Source of the DNA: Facklamia hominis CCUG 36813
GTDB taxonomy: Bacteria; Bacillota; Bacilli; Lactobacillales; Aerococcaceae
Length of the DNA stretch: 64,000 bases
Reading direction: 5' to 3'
NCBI RefSeq assembly: GCF_000301035.1
Contig: NZ_JH932292.1
Span: 586,339 to 650,338 of the forward strand
Positions 45,209 to 53,267 of this stretch are shown here, one piece after another. The notes below the pieces were generated by a model. The model saw nothing but the letters and a program-made list of their open reading frames with translations, was not told the origin of the DNA and made no database searches. The position numbers and the translations under genes are program-made. Each line of letters begins with the position of its first letter. Position 1 is the stretch's first letter.

Positions 45209-47121
45209 GATAACTTGGCCTCCTCAATGCTCTCAGCATACTTAGGGTTCAAAACACGATGATCTTCTACCCGTTTAGTAATCCCCCGCTTGTCAAAATT
45301 ATCCAAGATCAACAAGGCATATTTACGGCTGGTTCCCAATAGATTACGGAAGTCAGCCAGTTCAATGACCCCATGATCTTGACAAAATTCCGCTAGTCGA
45401 TCAAGAGCTTCATTATAATAGACCGTTCGAATTTCCGTTTGCTTATCTAAACGATAAAATTCATTATTCTTACGCATTTGTAAATAGACTTCTCGCTTAA
45501 CCTTATCTTTGCCTACCACTTCTTCAAAAGTCAATGGTGCAAATGGATTCTCGGCTAATTGTTGAGTGATCGCTTCATAAGCCTTGGCTTGTTGCGGTGA
45601 AATAGCTATTTGATAACCTGCCAACTTAATAAGGTCTCCATCAATTTCAAGCTTTTCTGCATCAACCAAGCTCTGAATAATCGCATTTAACTCCTTGGCT
45701 GGCAACTTAGAAAAGTTAGATCGGAATTCTTCCAGAGCCATCCCCGCATCCATATTACGTTCTTTATGATAGGTCTCCAAAAGCTGGATCATCTTTTCAG
45801 CTAATTGATCATAAGTAGATTTGGCCATATAAAATTGGCCAAACTTCAGCAAATGACCACCCTCCACTAACTCAGCAACATAAGCCTCAACGGCCTTCAT
45901 TTCTTCACCTAAATAATCAGACATCTCTTTGACAGAAGTAAATCCGGCAGAGCGATTAGCCAAGAAATCAAGAAGAACATCGACCGTCGAACCGGTTTCC
46001 ATGACTTCTAGGGACTCAATGACTTCCTGGTTGAATCGTTTATGCTTTTTAGGCGTTGCATCTAACACTTCGCCCCCGCCAATGGTAACGACTGGCGAAA
46101 AGTTACGCAAGATAAAGCGGTCACCCTTCTTAACAGCAATTTGTTCTTCAAGCCGAAGTTGAATAAATGCCTCTTCACCCGGCATAATCCGTTCAACCCC
46201 AATCGGTACTAACCGACCAATCACTTCGCGCGTTCCAATATGTACATGGACGCGGTCCCATAATTCCATGGGTTGGCTGGCCTCTTTAAGACATCGAACC
46301 TTGGCATCGATCATATAAGATGCTTCTAGTGGGGCTGCCGATAGAACATCTCCCCGCCCAACTTGGTCCAAATCAACCTTGGTCAAATTGAGGGCTGTAC
46401 GATTCCCAGCATGAGCAATTTTTTGATCCTGTTCATGAATCTGGATTGTCCGGATCCGGGTAGGAATCCCCGCCGGATATATAGTCATTTCATCTCCCAC
46501 TTCAATTGCACCATCAATCAAGGTTCCAGTAACTACCGTTCCAAAGCCCTTGACGGAAAAAGCACGGTCAACATTCAAGCGCCCCGGCAAATCTTCAGCT
46601 TTCCGCTGAATATGATCCACTCGGTCTTGGATCAATGCCTTCAGCTCGTCAATGCCAATCCCAGCTACTGCATCCGTCTCAACAATCGGACTATTTTCAA
46701 GTTTACTTCCTTTGAACTGCTCACGAATATCCTCATAGACTAATTCTTTGAGGTCGGCATCCACACTAGCTACCTTGGTCAGAACAATAATAAAATCATC
46801 AACCCCTAAAAGGCTTAAGACAGCTACGTGTTCCTTGGTTTGAGGCATAATTCCTTCATTGACATCAATCACTAGTAGGGCCAAATCAATTCCAGCCGCC
46901 CCAGCTAACATATTTTTGATAAACTTTTCATGGCCAGGAACGTCCACAATCCCGACCCGCTCACCATTTTCTAAATCAATATAGGCAAATCCCAAATTGA
47001 TAGAAAGGCCACGCTGCTTTTCCTCCCTAGTCGTATCCGTTTCGATACCGGTGAGAGCTTTAATCAGCGTGGTCTTTCCATGATCAATATGACCTGCCGT
47101 TCCTATTACGACATTTTTCAT
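45205..47121 (-). CDS. selB: Selenocysteine-specific elongation factor SelB
   Basis: The 638-residue GTPase delivers Sec-tRNA to UGA codons marked by a SECIS hairpin. The G domain opens VVIGTAGHIDHGKTTLIKALTGIETDTTREEKQRGLSINLGFAYI, with DVPGHEKFI and LTKVASVD following. Two beta-barrel domains and a C-terminal string of winged helices (about 370-638) bind the mRNA hairpin. The full length, including all winged helices, argues for an active decoder. It lies 21 bp after the yedF-type gene and overlaps selA. Confidence 0.96.
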   Translation of the reverse strand: MKNVVIGTAGHIDHGKTTLIKALTGIETDTTREEKQRGLSINLGFAYIDLENGERVGIVDVPGHEKFIKNMLAGAAGIDLALLVIDVNEGIMPQTKEHVAVLSLLGVDDFIIVLTKVASVDADLKELVYEDIREQFKGSKLENSPIVETDAVAGIGIDELKALIQDRVDHIQRKAEDLPGRLNVDRAFSVKGFGTVVTGTLIDGAIEVGDEMTIYPAGIPTRIRTIQIHEQDQKIAHAGNRTALNLTKVDLDQVGRGDVLSAAPLEASYMIDAKVRCLKEASQPMELWDRVHVHIGTREVIGRLVPIGVERIMPGEEAFIQLRLEEQIAVKKGDRFILRNFSPVVTIGGGEVLDATPKKHKRFNQEVIESLEVMETGSTVDVLLDFLANRSAGFTSVKEMSDYLGEEMKAVEAYVAELVEGGHLLKFGQFYMAKSTYDQLAEKMIQLLETYHKERNMDAGMALEEFRSNFSKLPAKELNAIIQSLVDAEKLEIDGDLIKLAGYQIAISPQQAKAYEAITQQLAENPFAPLTFEEVVGKDKVKREVYLQMRKNNEFYRLDKQTEIRTVYYNEALDRLAEFCQDHGVIELADFRNLLGTSRKYALLILDNFDKRGITKRVEDHRVLNPKYAESIEEAKLS

Positions 47122-47142
47122 GCACGATTCCTCGTCGACGCT

Positions 47143-47484
47143 CTATGCAGGGTAAACAACTTTAGCTGCTGTGCGTTGGGCATCCAAGATATAACGCATA
47201 TTGGTTTCTTCGCCCACAGCTAAGTGATCTTTCATTTCATAGAAAGAAGTACAGGTTCCACAAGCTTTCACCGATACTCCTTTATCAGCCAAGCTTTGTA
47301 GATCTTCAACGGTATCTGCGCCTTCTTTAGCCAATAAGACTCCCCCATTATATAAGATGACTTCCTTAGGAAGGTCTTCTGCTTGTGCTAAAACACTGAC
47401 AAAAGACTTCATTAAGGTATGTCCTAGATCATCATTTCCACTACCTAATTTATCACTATTGATGACTACGATATATTCTGCCAT
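47143..47484 (-). CDS. YedF-type DsrE-like selenium metabolism protein
   Basis: The 113-residue protein is the DsrE-like half of YedF: VVINSDKLGSGNDDLGHTLMKSFV, EVILYNGGVLLAKEG and VKACGTCTSFYEMKDHL, with Cys75 and Cys78 in a CGTC motif. Full-length YedF also has an N-terminal TusA/SirA domain, which is missing here. YedF homologues co-occur with selD and are thought to carry selenium to selenophosphate synthetase, which fits its place between selD and selB. There are 15 bp to selD upstream and 21 bp to selB downstream. Confidence 0.85.
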   Translation of the reverse strand: MAEYIVVINSDKLGSGNDDLGHTLMKSFVSVLAQAEDLPKEVILYNGGVLLAKEGADTVEDLQSLADKGVSVKACGTCTSFYEMKDHLAVGEETNMRYILDAQRTAAKVVYPA

Positions 47485-47499
47485 TGTACATTTCCTTTC

Positions 47500-48537
47500 T
47501 TATTTTACAATAATTGCCTTTTCCTGTTGTTGTGTAATATAACCAATGTGGGCAGCTTGAATATTAGCTTCTTGATAGGCTTGCATAATACTGGCCAATT
47601 GATCTTCGGGAACAGTAATTAATAAGCCTCCCGAAGTCTGAGGATCAAAGAGGATTTCTTCCATAGCTGGATCAGCTATTTGGAAGTCAATCTGGTCTTC
47701 ATAGTATTGGCGGTTACGCTTAGCACCACCCGTTGTCAAATTAGCTTTGGCTGCTTCATAAGCTCCTTCAATATAAGGAATCTTAGCGGCTTCCACTACA
47801 GCCGAAGCGTGATCTTCAACCATTTCAATCATATGACCTAAAATACCAAATCCGGTAATATCCGTACAAGCGGTCACTTGATAATCCAACATAATCTCGG
47901 CTGCATATTTATTCAAGGTGGTCATAAATTGAATCGCCTCATCAAATGCTGCTTGAGAAATCAAGTTCTTATTATGGGCCGTGGTAACAATCCCGACACC
48001 TAATTTCTTGGTTGCAATCAGGGCATCCCCTGGTTTACAACCGTTATTGGTCACAATCTTATCAGGATGAACGACACCTGCTACCGCCAAGCCATAAAGT
48101 GGCTTGCTTTGACGAATGGTATGTCCTCCGGCAAGTACCCCACCTGCTTCAAGCACCTTCTCAGCGCCTCCCTTTAGAATCTGAGCTAGATTATCTAAAG
48201 GCTGAGTGTTATCTGGGTAGCCTACAAGATTTAAAGCGGTAATCACTTTCCCACCCATCGAATAAACATCCGAAAGGGCATTAGTTGCTGCGATCCGACC
48301 AAAATCATAAGGATCTTTCACCATTGAAGGGAAGAAATCGGTTGTTTGAATCACGGCTACATCCGGAGACACTTGATAAACCGCTGCGTCATCGCTGGAG
48401 TCATAACCCACTAAAAGATTGGGATCAAATTGTTTAGGTAAACCGCCTAAAATTTCAGACAAACTGCCTGGTCCTATCTTGGCGTTTCACCCACCACAGA
48501 TTTCTAGTTCGGTAACCTCTTTATGTTTATCTACCAT
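47500..48537 (-). CDS. selD: Selenophosphate synthetase, itself a selenoprotein (Sec17)
   Basis: SelD makes selenophosphate from selenide and ATP. The frame open from 48462 continues upstream through one TGA (48487-48489) to ATG 48535-48537, which follows AGAGGG. The N-terminus then reads LEICGGUNAKIGPG with Sec17 and Lys20 at the same positions as the catalytic Cys17 and Lys20 of E. coli SelD. The rest has ATP-binding features (DDAAVYQVSPDVAVIQTTDFFP and GGHTIRQSKPLYGLAV) and FDPQTSGGLLI near the end. Total length is 345 residues, normal for the family. Sec in place of the catalytic Cys is known in several bacterial SelD proteins. It is the first gene of the sel operon. Confidence 0.94.
48456..48489 (-). 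promoter_or_regulatory. Candidate SECIS element in selD
   Basis: The TGA codon is at 48487-48489. Sixteen bases downstream, CAGGC/GUCUG (48466-48470 with 48456-48460) forms a 5-bp stem with the loop AGUUU. A short apical hairpin with GU in the loop at this distance is what bacterial SelB recognises. Confidence 0.7.
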
Positions 48538-48569
48538 TTTATCCCTCTTTTCTTTAACTTTATGCTTCC

Positions 48570-48575
48570 ATTATA
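48570..48575 (-). promoter_or_regulatory. -10 element of the selD operon
   Basis: A perfect TATAAT lies 32 bp upstream of the selD ATG on the minus strand. A clear -35 was not found. Confidence 0.5.
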
Positions 48576-48697
48576 CAACGAATAACAAATAATTTCAGCG
48601 CTTGGGCTCATAAAGTCTACTCTTTTATATAATCGAGTGTCGAATTATCATAGTAGGTAAAGTCCTATGCAAGCTAGCTCAAATGTCTAACCCTAAC

Positions 48698-48726
48698 AAA
48701 AAAGCTAAGCCCGTAAGGCTTAGCTT
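48698..48726 (-). terminator. Terminator after the 168-residue protein gene
   Basis: AAGCTAAGCC pairs with GGGCTTAGCTT around a short loop and is followed by six T on the minus strand. Confidence 0.88.
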
Positions 48727-48739
48727 AAGATTCAACGAA

Positions 48740-49246
48740 TTAGAAGTCTAATTTTTCTGATTTAACGCGACCTTTTTCATTGATGAAGTAGCGGTCAACA
48801 CGATCAGTGAAAGGTACAGCAGAAGCTCCGGTACCATCTTTACGTAAAGATACTTGTAAGACTTTGTGGTCAAAGCCTTCAACTTCTTTAAGTACACCCT
48901 TCATGACTTTAAGGATTGAAACTGGAGTTTCAGGTTCTTTAAGTGTTACGAAAGCTTTACCCTTCTTCAAGGCTTCACCTACTAATGTTTCAACTTCTTC
49001 AGCTGGTGCGCCAAAGATAAGATAGTATTCGCCATCTTTTTCTAAGTCTTCTGCTTTACGCACTTGAACAGAATCATGTTTTTTCTTAGCTAATTGCATG
49101 ATGTTAGCCATCAAAGGACGCGATCCAGTTGAACGGTGTCCAGCAATAATCACTGATTCCTTGTTATCGAAAGCTTCTTCGATATATTGAGCAACTTGTT
49201 CATTAAAAAGACCTTGATCTACAAACTTTTGTAATACAGCATCCAT
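48740..49246 (-). CDS. Hypothetical protein with degenerate P-loop
   Basis: The 168-residue cytoplasmic protein has helices at 1-28 and then SVIIAGHRSTGSRPLMANIMQLA, which sits where a Walker A would be (G-x-R-S-T-G-S-R) but has Arg in place of the P-loop Lys. The following DGEYYLIFGAPAEEVETLVGEALKKGKAFVTLKEPETPVSILKVM resembles the C-terminal part of secretion ATPases of the GspE/VirB11 type. This distant link is only an impression. It lies between tRNA-Sec and selD with its own terminator. The ATG follows TGGAGG. Confidence 0.6.
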   Translation of the reverse strand: MDAVLQKFVDQGLFNEQVAQYIEEAFDNKESVIIAGHRSTGSRPLMANIMQLAKKKHDSVQVRKAEDLEKDGEYYLIFGAPAEEVETLVGEALKKGKAFVTLKEPETPVSILKVMKGVLKEVEGFDHKVLQVSLRKDGTGASAVPFTDRVDRYFINEKGRVKSEKLDF

Positions 49247-49450
49247 TAATTAAAACCTCCATAACATTTCATTTCTTACTATCTATACAATAGCACAATT
49301 TCCATCAAAATGAAAGGCTATCGCAAAATCTATGGAAAGTAGACCAGGTCCAGTGAGTCTCTCTGTATCTTTCCTGACGATCGCTATCCGATTCTATCAT
49401 TGATATTATTATCTAGCCCAAGTAATTACCCCATCCGATCTATATAATCA

Positions 49451-49480
49451 TAAAAAATAGCCAGCTGTTAAACAACTGGC
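49451..49480 (-). terminator. Terminator of the tRNA-Sec gene
   Basis: GCCAGTTGTT and AACAGCTGGC form a stem on the minus strand, followed by TATTTTTTA, 14 bp after the tRNA CCA end. From 49247 to 49450 I see only AT-rich leader with no clear promoter. Confidence 0.8.
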
Positions 49481-49493
49481 TAGCTAATATTCC

Positions 49494-49590
49494 TGGCGGG
49501 AACGTGTGAGAATCGAACTCACCCAAGACGCTCTTAACGCCTCATACTGGTTTTGAAGACCAGAGGGAACACCAGAACCCATCCGCTCCC
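49494..49590 (-). tRNA. selC: tRNA-Sec (anticodon UCA)
   Basis: The 97-base gene encodes its own CCA. The anticodon stem CTGGT/ACCAG encloses CTTCAAA with anticodon TCA, the T arm is GTGAG-TTCGATT-CTCAC, and a long variable arm (AGGCG/CGTCT) is present. The acceptor starts GGGAGCG and ends CGTTCCC plus the discriminator G. The length, the long extra arm and the UGA-reading anticodon identify it as selenocysteine tRNA. Confidence 0.95.
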
Positions 49591-49618
49591 TTTAATGGCT
49601 TTCTCAAGCACGCTTAAC

Positions 49619-49647
49619 ATGTTAGCAATTTTAACGGATAAAATCAA
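49619..49647 (-). promoter_or_regulatory. tRNA-Sec promoter
   Basis: TTGATT (49642-49647), a 17-bp spacer and TAACAT (49619-49624) on the minus strand end 28 bp before the tRNA 5' end. Confidence 0.65.
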
Positions 49648-50213
49648 GTATTAAGTTGAAAATTAACCTCTTTCCAAAAAGAACAGTCTCATTTTATAGT
49701 GACCCTATAAATCCTCCTCGATAGTACTGCGTCACCCTCAAAAATTAGATTGAAAACCAAAATTTTGAGTCTTTTCTGGCTAACTACCATTTAGATTTCA
49801 TGCTTCAAATGATCATTGATGATAAGATAGTTAAAAGGGAAATAACCTATTAGCGAAAAAATAAAATGTCCAGAAATTAATCTTATAAGGATGGATTCAT
49901 AATTATCAAAATTTAGCTTAAAAAATATTCCGATCCAAAAGAACAAGGCTGCTTACGTTATCGAAATATAGCTAGTTATGATATAATGATAGCTGAATAC
50001 TGAGTTAAATGATCTCGAAACGACTATATAGTTAACAATAAATAATCCGATCATTTTAATAAAAACTGTCGACCTAGACTATAACCTTGTTAGAAATTTT
50101 CTTGGGATTATAAAACAAGTAAGTAGTAGTTCGAGTAACGATCCTGAATTATACCCATTCTATCGACTCTTACAATTAATTATTTTCGATTTAAGTAAGA
50201 AAGAAGGGATCCT
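49648..50213. other. Gene-free AT-rich region upstream of the radical SAM gene
   Basis: There is no supported ORF on either strand. The only signal I can name is an extended -10, TGATATAAT at 49979-49987 on the plus strand, which would give a leader of about 220 bases before the radical SAM start. No clear hairpin or known riboswitch motif was recognised. Confidence 0.4.
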
Positions 50214-51167
50214 TTGACTTCAATCTATGATTTTTACCCCAAGGAATACTACACTCCCATGCCAGAAATGCATAATGAAAGTATTCCCGTAACAGCAGGT
50301 TGTAACTATAATTTTTGTAAGTTTTGTGATTTGAACGGATTGCTCAAATATCAAGAGTTCGAACTAGCAGATATTAAACACTATATTAAAGAACGCGCTA
50401 AATTTTATGAAGGGAAAAGATATGTCCCTAAAAAGTTCACCCTACTTGAAGGCAATGCCCTTTGTGTACCCACTCAGCGCCTACTAGAAATTATGCATTG
50501 CATCCATGACTCCTTTCCCCAAGTGGATTATATTTCTACTTTTGCACGGTCTAAAGACATTCTAGATAAGCCCCTTAAAGACCTAGCTCTACTTAAGAAA
50601 GCTGGTTTAGATCGGATCTCTATTGGAATCGAATCCGGCTCGGACCAAGTCTTGCATTTCCAACGTAAGGGAGTCACTGCCAACCACCAATTGCAGGCCT
50701 TAAAAAAATTAGAAGAATTAGGCATCCGTTATACTTGCTATATTATGGTCGGCCTAGGTGGGCAAGAATTGAGCCAAGAACACGCTGAAAAAACCGCTGA
50801 GTTCTTAAATCAAGTTCAACCCGATGAACTCACTGTTGTCACCATGGTCCTCTTCAAGGGGGCCGATCTGGTAAAGGATGTCATCTCAGGACGCTTCAAA
50901 CGCCTAAAACCTAGCCAAACTGTCCTTGAAGAAATCCAACTCCTAGAAAAATTAGAGCTGAAGACACTTTTCAATGCAAGTCATCCCACAAATCTAATAC
51001 CTGTTAAGGGGATGATCCCCCAACAAAAAAAATCCTTAATTCATAAGCTCAATGAAGGCTATTTAACAAGTCTAAAAGCAACGAGAAAGACAGATTACTA
51101 TCAAGGGGGAAAATGGCATCAACTATCCAAGGAAAATGGTCTAGACCAAACCCTAAAAGGTCAATAA
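50214..51167 (+). CDS. Radical SAM protein with CX4CX2C cluster motif
   Basis: The 317-residue protein contains VTAGCNYNFCKFCDLNG near residues 26-42. The three cysteines are spaced CX4CX2C rather than the usual CX3CX2C. GLDRISIGIESGSDQVL and YTCYIMVGLGGQE match the Elp3/radical SAM barrel strands that bind SAM. It would generate a 5'-deoxyadenosyl radical on an unknown substrate. The start is TTG (50214), about 5 bp after GAAGGGA; no ATG suits. It is the only plus-strand gene in the selenium-linked stretch, between tRNA-Sec and the phosphatase region, and has its own terminator. Confidence 0.85.
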   Translation: MTSIYDFYPKEYYTPMPEMHNESIPVTAGCNYNFCKFCDLNGLLKYQEFELADIKHYIKERAKFYEGKRYVPKKFTLLEGNALCVPTQRLLEIMHCIHDSFPQVDYISTFARSKDILDKPLKDLALLKKAGLDRISIGIESGSDQVLHFQRKGVTANHQLQALKKLEELGIRYTCYIMVGLGGQELSQEHAEKTAEFLNQVQPDELTVVTMVLFKGADLVKDVISGRFKRLKPSQTVLEEIQLLEKLELKTLFNASHPTNLIPVKGMIPQQKKSLIHKLNEGYLTSLKATRKTDYYQGGKWHQLSKENGLDQTLKGQ

Positions 51168-51180
51168 GACGACAAGAATC

Positions 51181-51213
51181 CCTCACTCTTTATAATGGAG
51201 TGAGGACTTTTTT
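51181..51213 (+). terminator. Terminator after the radical SAM gene
   Basis: CCTCACTC (51181-51188) pairs with GAGTGAGG (51198-51205), followed by a T run. Confidence 0.88.
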
Positions 51214-51301
51214 CTTTAACCCACCCTTATATTTTTGTCGCTTACTGGTAGCGCAATAATAGATTCATTAACCCGAACCAGGTGTAGCTATCTAGCAAAA
51301 T

Positions 51302-51353
51302 AAAAAATGCCTCCTAAAATAGTTGCCATCTTGATTTTCTACTTTAGGAGGCA
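51302..51353 (-). terminator. Terminator after the His-rich secreted protein gene
   Basis: TGCCTCCTAAA pairs with TTTAGGAGGCA (51308-51318 with 51343-51353), followed by a T run on the minus strand. Confidence 0.88.
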
Positions 51354-51367
51354 CAAATTCATTCATT

Positions 51368-52567
51368 TTAATTTTTAGACTTTATCCATTGGTCAGCGTG
51401 GTATATTCCGCCTTCATCATGCAGGTCTTCCGCTAAATAAAGCGACTTACCATCATAGACATACAATTCTGTTTGGTCAATCATAACTGCCCATTTAATG
51501 GATCGACCTTCTCCCAAGTCAACTTCGACGTGACTTGGATCCACCATCTCAACCTTTGTATCTAATGGAAAAGAGCGATTAGTTTGTAAATGCATCGCTA
51601 GAATTTCTTGAAGAAAGTCATTAGCTGTTTCAAAATCAAAGGCAAAATCATTATGATCGACTAAATAGCGATCAAAGGATTCTTGCAAGATTTCATAGCT
51701 ATGTTTTTCAACTAAGAAATGATCCTCACTCTTCTCCTTGGTTGCTGCTAATTCCAGCTGATAGGAGTTCTTCGAATCCAAGCCAATCAGATGATTCACA
51801 TCGACATAAACATTGCCCTCAGCCAAGTAAAGACCCATATTTTGGTAGATACGATACTTGCTATAAGTCTCTCTTAAGTCATAAGCCATATTCGTATAAG
51901 GATAAAGAGCAACTGGCTGGCCTCTTTGACCTAATAAGACAACCGGCGAAAGGGTCTTACGGATCAGGCCGCCGTAGAATCCACCTTCTCCTTTCTTCAA
52001 ACCACCAGTCATAATGACCAGGTCTTGATAGATTGCTGGACGTGACTGCACCTTTCCTTGACCATCTTCATAAAAGCGTTGGCCCTGGTTGGCTTCATCC
52101 TGGACAAAGTAATAAGCCAGGTTAAAAAGACCATCCTCTTCGATGGATAAGATAATCTTTAAATCAACATCGAGATCCTCTATAGGGAGAGCTCCTTGAT
52201 AAAATCCTTGATAATCTGCTACTTCTTTAGGAGCTTGGTAGGTCGAATCATCGGGGTTCAAAATCTCCTCTGGGATAAAATTAGCCCGTTTAAAACGATG
52301 CCCGTGATGATGGTTATCGACAAAGGAAGACTTGATGGATTGAATATGATCAGGCAAGTATTCATTCTCTTCATCATGATCATGATCGTGATGATGGCCA
52401 TTATTGGCATGTTCGTCCTTTGATTTTGTCCCCGCTTTGGAATGTTGGACGACCTCTTCTGTTGAATCCGCCGTTGAAGACTCACTCGCTTGAATCGGCG
52501 TTAAACTTTGAAAAGCTCCCGCCAATAAACTAAGAAGCAGTGGATAAATGACTATTTTATGCTTCAT
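51368..52567 (-). CDS. Secreted protein with histidine-rich segment
   Basis: The 399-residue protein has a signal peptide (residues 1-27, ending IQAS). A low-complexity region follows with the cluster NGHHHDHDHDEENEY (about 56-70) and a second one, DNHHHGHR (about 84-91). Residues 110-399 form a beta-rich domain (YQGFYQGALPIEDLDVDLKIILSIEE and later VEVDLGEGRSIKWAVMIDQTELYVYDG). The His/Asp clusters suggest metal, probably zinc, binding outside the cell. I do not recognise the family; it starts similarly to the neighbouring secreted protein, so the two may be related. It lies 11 bp after that gene and shares its transcript. Confidence 0.7.
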   Translation of the reverse strand: MKHKIVIYPLLLSLLAGAFQSLTPIQASESSTADSTEEVVQHSKAGTKSKDEHANNGHHHDHDHDEENEYLPDHIQSIKSSFVDNHHHGHRFKRANFIPEEILNPDDSTYQAPKEVADYQGFYQGALPIEDLDVDLKIILSIEEDGLFNLAYYFVQDEANQGQRFYEDGQGKVQSRPAIYQDLVIMTGGLKKGEGGFYGGLIRKTLSPVVLLGQRGQPVALYPYTNMAYDLRETYSKYRIYQNMGLYLAEGNVYVDVNHLIGLDSKNSYQLELAATKEKSEDHFLVEKHSYEILQESFDRYLVDHNDFAFDFETANDFLQEILAMHLQTNRSFPLDTKVEMVDPSHVEVDLGEGRSIKWAVMIDQTELYVYDGKSLYLAEDLHDEGGIYHADQWIKSKN

Positions 52568-52578
52568 GATTCCTCCTT

Positions 52579-53190
52579 CTAATGGGGCATAATGCCATCC
52601 ACGTACTCGAACTCTCGACCAGCTTGATCAAGTAGCTTTTGGCCTACTTGTTTAAAAGTGAAAAGCTCTTGACCGAATAGAAATACACGCCAGCCATCAT
52701 CCACTTCAGTGACAAGCGGGCTTGCAATGATAAAATAATGATATCCAGCTTTTTGGTCATAATAAATACCTGGGATTCTCTGGTTAAGTAAGTGGAGTAC
52801 ATCTTCTTGGGACATCTTAGGCTCAATTTGATCTAGAAGATTTTGGTAAGTTTTCTGCAGATCAAAAGGTAAATTAAATTCTTCCAGATAGACCTGCTTC
52901 ACCGACTGACTATAAGCATTTAAGTCTGGATAAGGAAAGGAATGAAATTCCGTTAGCTGGGCTAAATCCTCGTAACCTGCTAGGTCTTCGTCTATTGCTT
53001 CGAGGACCTTGACATAAACATACAATTCATTCCCTTTAAATACCAATCCCTCAATGGCGTTATCTTCTTGATTGAGATAATAACCTTCAAAGGGCAAATC
53101 CTTTAACTCCGTGGCCTGAATTTTATGAGTTAAGCCCGTCATCGATAGAACGAGAAGGCATATCAAACTCTTGATAAATCTTTTGTACAT
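52579..53190 (-). CDS. Hypothetical secreted protein
   Basis: The 203-residue protein has a signal peptide (residues 1-26, ending IQAT). The mature part begins LPFEGYYLNQEDNAIEGLVFKGNELYVYVKV, reminiscent of the YQGFYQGALPIEDLD start of the next gene's domain, then a helical middle and a beta-rich end. The family is unknown. It lies 78 bp downstream of phoA behind a probable terminator, so it may be expressed with phoA by readthrough, and it is coupled to the His-rich secreted protein. Confidence 0.65.
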   Translation of the reverse strand: MYKRFIKSLICLLVLSMTGLTHKIQATELKDLPFEGYYLNQEDNAIEGLVFKGNELYVYVKVLEAIDEDLAGYEDLAQLTEFHSFPYPDLNAYSQSVKQVYLEEFNLPFDLQKTYQNLLDQIEPKMSQEDVLHLLNQRIPGIYYDQKAGYHYFIIASPLVTEVDDGWRVFLFGQELFTFKQVGQKLLDQAGREFEYVDGIMPH

Positions 53191-53206
53191 AATTACTCCT
53201 TTAAAC

Positions 53207-53238
53207 TAAAAAAGCACAGGGGTCTAACCCCCCGCGCT
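53207..53238 (-). terminator. Terminator after phoA
   Basis: On the minus strand AAGCGCGGGG pairs with CCCCTGTGCTT (with G-T pairs), followed by six T. Confidence 0.75.
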
Positions 53239-53267
53239 TAAAGTCATCACTTTGTCAGAAGGCTTAG

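Noticed and set aside
47500-48462. selD starting at the downstream TTG as a shorter protein
   Set aside because: It would lack the catalytic Cys/Sec and Lys; the upstream ATG has a ribosome site and gives normal family length.
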